Assembly: GCF_900182725.1 (NCBI RefSeq) | Contig: NZ_FXTO01000025.1 | Coordinates: 1 to 46,548, forward strand | DNA: 46,548 bases | DNA from: Thalassovita litoralis | GTDB lineage: Bacteria; Pseudomonadota; Alphaproteobacteria; Rhodobacterales; Rhodobacteraceae | Direction of reading: 5' to 3' | Part shown: positions 43,766 through 46,548 of the stretch, in pieces | How the letters are laid out: each line of letters opens with the position of its first letter | Numbering within the stretch: position 1 is the stretch's first letter | Position numbers and translations under genes: made by a program | The notes under the pieces: model-generated | Databases searched by the model: none | Told to the model about the DNA's origin: nothing | The model's input: only the letters and a program-made list of their open reading frames with translations

Positions 43766-44511
43766 TTTCTGCGTCTCCTGACGATGGGAATGGAACTGGC
43801 CGAGAAGTTATAATGCGCAGCAGGATGCGGCGGTTGTCCCGCGGTGCGACCCCAGTATCCCCGCCCGCCACGTCGCAGCCACAGGGGCAATGTCAGCACA
43901 AAGCCGATCACAAAGCCCCCGGCATGTGCCCAATAGGCAACGCCCCCTGTGCTGGGGTCGGCTGTGGTTCCGGCGAAAAGCTGAATGACAAGCCACAGGC
44001 CCAGCATGACCCATGCGGGCACTGAAAACACCCGGAAAAAGACGACGAAGATAAACAGAATGTCGATTTTTGCCTTGGGAAACAGCAGCAGGTAGCCGCC
44101 CATCACCCCGGCAATAGCGCCTGATGCTCCCACGGTCGGCACCATAGAGCCGGGGGCAGACACCACATGGGCCAAGGCCGCCCCCAGCCCAGAGGCCAGA
44201 TAAAACAGCAGGAAGCCGACGTGGCCCATTTCGTCTTCCATGTTGTCGCCAAATATCCACAGGAACAGCATATTCCCTGCCAGATGCATAAAACCGCCAT
44301 GCAGGAACATGGTGGTGATCAGGGTTTCATACCCGCCCCCGCTGCTGATCCGGGCCGGGATCAGGGAATATTGCGCAAAGAATGCGTTCAGCGCAGGGGG
44401 ATTGGAAAATAGGCTGACATAGCTAAGGAACACGCCAATGTTCACAGCGATCAACGCATAGGTGACATAGGGTGTTTGCTGGGACGGGTTATGGTCGCGT
44501 ATCGGGATCAT
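43762..44511 (-). CDS. Rhomboid-family intramembrane serine protease
   Basis: This 249-residue protein has about six membrane helices and the rhomboid catalytic dyad: Ser130 in VGASGAIAG and His196 in YWAHAGGF, with the supporting HLAGN around Asn80 and the preceding HGGFMH. Rhomboids cut membrane proteins within or near their transmembrane helices; the substrate is unknown. A Gly/Arg-rich cytoplasmic tail (RRGGRGYWGR... RRRRK) follows. It is coupled with the Gfa-like gene and divergent from the tRNA-Leu fragment. Confidence 0.93.
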   Translation of the reverse strand: MIPIRDHNPSQQTPYVTYALIAVNIGVFLSYVSLFSNPPALNAFFAQYSLIPARISSGGGYETLITTMFLHGGFMHLAGNMLFLWIFGDNMEDEMGHVGFLLFYLASGLGAALAHVVSAPGSMVPTVGASGAIAGVMGGYLLLFPKAKIDILFIFVVFFRVFSVPAWVMLGLWLVIQLFAGTTADPSTGGVAYWAHAGGFVIGFVLTLPLWLRRGGRGYWGRTAGQPPHPAAHYNFSASSIPIVRRRRK

Positions 44512-44610
44512 GGGGGGACGATCTGGTCTTTTGGCAGTGGCGTCAAGCGGGGATCGTTCGGCGTGCCTTTACACCCCCGTTTGTTTCGCTATTGTCCGCG
44601 CCAGTGTTGT

Positions 44611-44649
44611 GCGGGCGTGGTGGAACGGTAGACACAGGAGACTTAAAAT
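44611..44649 (+). tRNA. tRNA-Leu(UAA) 5' half, interrupted at the anticodon loop
   Basis: The sequence GCGGGCGTGGTGGAACGG followed by TAGACACAGGAG reproduces the acceptor strand, D arm and anticodon stem 5' strand of a leucine tRNA, and CTTAAAA gives U33 and anticodon UAA. After about 44649 the match stops: the 3' anticodon stem should read TCTCC but reads TTCTT, and no variable arm, TTCGA loop or CGCCCGC acceptor strand follows anywhere in the window. The gene is therefore split, most likely by integration of the adjacent element. A second UAA tRNA-Leu or a reconstituted copy must exist elsewhere if UUA codons are read. Confidence 0.6.
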
Positions 44650-44732
44650 TCTTGTCGTTCTGAATTATTTCATTTAAAAACAACAAGTTTTGTGTCGTAT
44701 CGTGCTTTGATAGACTTTTAGTAGACGGTATT

Positions 44733-45167
44733 TTAAAGTTTCCCTCCCCAACGTTTATGTTGTCGTCCATAAGTATCGGTGATCGTAAGCAGGGGTTTCT
44801 GCCCTGATCGTCCGGAAAGACGAACAAGTTCACCATCCAAAAGCATTCCAAGTGCATCTGGGTTAGATGTTAGGAAACTACCTTCATCATAGCGAACAGC
44901 TTGGATTCCTCGAAGTGCAGCACGATCAACAATGTGGTTCATGATTTCCTCATGACGTGGATGCCAGTGGCTTCCGTCCGTAAGCAAATTCCAATTCTTC
45001 GAAGGGGCAGGGGTATCCCCAAAGAAAATGTCCCAGTGATGGTGTGGCGCTTCAATGGTTAGCAGGGAAGGTTTCACAAACCCCAACAGGGCAATCTTGT
45101 TGAATGGAACTTCGCTGTGAGAACCATCACGATAAACCGTCCCATATTTGGTTGAGACCGTTGGCAA
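44733..45167 (-). CDS. Hypothetical protein of the island, start unclear
   Basis: A 144-residue frame with no recognised family. It has clusters such as EAPHHHWDIFFGDTP, DGSHWHPRHEEI and LLDGELVRLSGRSGQKP, suggesting a soluble, His-rich protein. The only likely start is TTG at 45167; no ATG or GTG exists upstream, yet the frame stays open to a TGA at 45303-45305 with plausible residues (GRITGSVLLRSKGQNKFEL). It may therefore be the 3' part of a truncated gene. Codon use is AT-richer than that of the chromosomal genes, like the neighbouring integrase. Confidence 0.45.
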   Translation of the reverse strand: MPTVSTKYGTVYRDGSHSEVPFNKIALLGFVKPSLLTIEAPHHHWDIFFGDTPAPSKNWNLLTDGSHWHPRHEEIMNHIVDRAALRGIQAVRYDEGSFLTSNPDALGMLLDGELVRLSGRSGQKPLLTITDTYGRQHKRWGGKL

Positions 45168-45505
45168 TGCTCTTGGTGTGGTAATCTCAACAGGCTTGGT
45201 AATGAATTTAGCTGATGGAGTTTTAAATTCTGGTCGGAGTTCAAATTTGTTCTGGCCCTTTGAACGAAGCAGGACCGACCCAGTTATGCGACCAAGTTGG
45301 GATCAGTATGGCTAGCCTGTACCGGATCATTGAGAAGCATAACACGACACAGGAAGGTTAATCTGTCGTCAGCCCAAAGGCCCCGTCTGTCTCTGTCGTA
45401 GATGGGGCATGGGACCCTTGGAATCATGGGCGCTGAATCCAGATTCCGAATGCAACGCCACACATATCCGACGACAAAAAAAAAGATTTTGGATTGGCCC
45501 AGCGC
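45168..45505. other. Island spacer between hypothetical gene and integrase
   Basis: About 340 bases with no firm gene. It contains the open but start-less upstream part of the hypothetical frame (minus, to 45305), a short plus-strand frame ending at 45361 with an HTH-like stretch, and a hairpin, GCCCCGTCT pairing with AGATGGGGC (about 45384-45412), that may act as a weak terminator. A run of nine A lies near 45475-45484, close to the integrase 3' end. Confidence 0.4.
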
Positions 45506-46399
45506 CTATTGGTCTAGGTCTAGTATTCCGGGGTTTCTGAACTCGTAATAGTTCGGGAATGCCGCTATGATTTGGTCCTGAAAAATCCCGTTTTTGTCTT
45601 CACCTCTATAATCAGCGTCAATCCCTTGGTTGTCATCCTTGCCCATGAGGTATGACATAAGTTGACTCTGATACAGTTGGTACATTCGGCGCAGGCTGGG
45701 CAGTTTAGCCAAGTTGCCCCCTAGATAGCTCTTTGTCGTTACACCAACAGGTGTGTGATTTAAGGCCATACCGATCTGATGGGGATCAATTCCAGCTAGT
45801 GAAGAGTGTTCCGCAAAAGTTCTTCGTAAGTCGTGGGTTGTCCAATCTCCAAGAAAGCCTGTTTCCCGTGACTCTTTGAGCCGGATTTTAAGGCGGTCGT
45901 CGGTTAACAAGAACACCCTGTCTTCAGGTTCGGCGTCTGACCTCCGCCGACTAGCCAAGACGTCTGTTATCATGCCGACATTCGGAATTGTATGATCCCG
46001 TTTGTTTTTCGTGTTCAGGAACGTAATTTCACGTTCTTTAACGTCTTTCCAGCAAAGGTTCAGGGCCTCACTTTTACGACAACCTGTCAGCAGGACGAAC
46101 AACAAAAAGGATACATGGTCCGGGCTACGTGGATCAGCGGCCCAAGCTGACCGTCCAAAGCTGGCAATCAAACCCTTAATCTGATCTGAGCGTAGGAACG
46201 TATTCCGGGGTTCTGATGAAAATGATACCCCGTTTCTTTTACCAGCTACAGAGATCGGGTTGGGGATCACCCCAGCATAGTTGAATAGTGCCTTTAGTGT
46301 ACGGAAACCGCTGTTCACGTAGTCAACACTTTTCCCAGACCGAACCAGTTCTGTGTACTTGTCCGTCACCATATGGGATGAAATTGCGTTTACAGGCAT
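45506..46399 (-). CDS. Tyrosine recombinase/integrase, probably 5'-truncated or interrupted
   Basis: This 297-residue frame has all catalytic residues of tyrosine recombinases: Arg108 in LTGCRKSEAL, Lys131/133 in TKNKRDHTIP, His189 and Arg192 in HDLRRTF, His215 in LNHTP and the nucleophile Tyr225 in SYLGG. The core-binding domain occupies the N-terminal ~60 residues. The arm-binding domain seen in tRNA-targeting integrases of ~400 residues is missing. Upstream of the ATG at 46399 the frame continues for 20 codons (AYTAAKYRQQTKSLFSDWAL), which look like the start of the core-binding domain, until a TAA at 46460-46462; beyond it the frame is open again to near the window edge. The gene is probably a remnant, though the catalytic part is intact. 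Confidence 0.75.
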   Translation of the reverse strand: MPVNAISSHMVTDKYTELVRSGKSVDYVNSGFRTLKALFNYAGVIPNPISVAGKRNGVSFSSEPRNTFLRSDQIKGLIASFGRSAWAADPRSPDHVSFLLFVLLTGCRKSEALNLCWKDVKEREITFLNTKNKRDHTIPNVGMITDVLASRRRSDAEPEDRVFLLTDDRLKIRLKESRETGFLGDWTTHDLRRTFAEHSSLAGIDPHQIGMALNHTPVGVTTKSYLGGNLAKLPSLRRMYQLYQSQLMSYLMGKDDNQGIDADYRGEDKNGIFQDQIIAAFPNYYEFRNPGILDLDQ

Positions 46400-46514
46400 T
46401 AATGCCCAGTCTGAGAACAGACTTTTTGTTTGTTGCCTGTACTTCGCCGCAGTGTAAGCTTACGCCGAGGGCCGTCTGGCGGGCTGATTTCGCGAGGGTT
46501 TAACGAGTGTCCTT

Positions 46515-46548
46515 ATGGACGCACACGAAGACACCCCCCGCATTGAAG
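46515..46548 (+). CDS. Start of a plus-strand gene cut by the window edge
   Basis: An ATG at 46515 opens a frame, MDAHEDTPRIE, running off the right edge in GC-rich DNA. It is only 11 residues, so no family can be given. The preceding sequence has chromosomal composition, suggesting native DNA resumes here. The integrase-frame extension runs antisense to it. A weak GAGGG lies about 17 bases upstream, so the start is unproven. Confidence 0.3.
   Translation, partial: MDAHEDTPRIE

Larger units (their letters stand above)
44650..46465. mobile_element. Putative decayed integrative element at tRNA-Leu
   Basis: From about 44650 the DNA is visibly more AT-rich, with different codon use than the flanking chromosome. 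It starts at a broken tRNA-Leu gene and carries a tyrosine recombinase near the other end, a standard arrangement for integrative islands. GC-rich sequence resumes near 46464. TGTCGT motifs recur at 44652, 44691 and 45364, possibly integrase arm sites. Boundaries are inferred; a larger element with its far end outside the window is also possible. Confidence 0.5.

Noticed and set aside
44611-45000. A group I intron in the tRNA-Leu(UAA) anticodon, as in cyanobacteria
   Set aside because: The break is at the expected place, but no 3' exon (TCTCC stem, T arm, CGCCCGC acceptor strand) occurs downstream, and no intron core elements are evident.
1-46548. CRISPR array, toxin-antitoxin pair or defence island
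   Set aside because: No regularly spaced repeats, cas genes, restriction genes or typical toxin-antitoxin pairs were seen; the intergenic repeats are dispersed and not arrayed.

Overview
The window looks like a chromosomal segment of an alphaproteobacterium of the family Rhodobacteraceae, roseobacter side. The coding DNA is GC-rich. The gene set (pcm-tolC-PopZ-like block, YjbH/YjbF pair, DUF6280-type small protein beside efp, form-II CoxL-like protein, class V glyoxylate-type aminotransferase, MetR/MetF pair) is typical of that group. All assignments come from reading the sequence and from remembered family motifs; no database was searched.

Layout. Bases 1-~136 are the end of an IS5-type insertion sequence, cut by the window edge. 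It lies just upstream of a small secreted YjbE-like protein (205-399), which faces a YjbH-YjbF envelope/exopolysaccharide pair on the minus strand. Next come pcm, tolC and a PopZ-like gene (3838-6926), then cobQ, a DUF6280-type protein, efp and ygfZ (6911-10411). At 10488-13637 a family-2 glycosyltransferase converges on, and overlaps, an operon of a dual-specificity-type phosphatase and an MsbA-like lipid ABC exporter. At 13779-24898 there is an uptake and catabolism locus: a COG0523 GTPase and a YtcJ-like amidohydrolase (minus) divergent from a LysR regulator, then a complete five-gene oligopeptide-type ABC importer and a class V aminotransferase.

From 25182 to 34492 lie a crotonase, a HisC-like aminotransferase, valS, truA and a tightly coupled ycjX-GNAT-ycjF operon. 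At 34666-39762 an Lrp-type regulator diverges from a PLP amino-acid decarboxylase, followed by an orphan CoxL-like molybdenum subunit and a DUF2235 hydrolase. The right part carries a PaaI-type thioesterase, metF divergent from metR with a MetR-like operator, suhB, a Gfa-like zinc protein and a rhomboid protease.

The right end (44611-46548) differs: more AT-rich, with the 5' half of a tRNA-Leu(UAA) gene that stops at the anticodon loop, a hypothetical gene without a clear start, and a tyrosine recombinase whose reading frame appears to continue upstream but is blocked by a stop codon. This looks like a decayed integrative element inserted in a tRNA gene.

Intergenic regions carry a recurring short repeat (cores at 20699, 25001, 25097, 27321, 34601 and 43291), two copies of which lie in a longer, strongly similar ~130-base unit. 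I see no CRISPR array, rRNA, intact tRNA, recognisable riboswitch or convincing defence system. The most unusual items are the repeat family, the split tRNA/interrupted integrase, the phosphatase-exporter pair, the CoxL-DUF2235 operon and a ~150-base antisense coding overlap.
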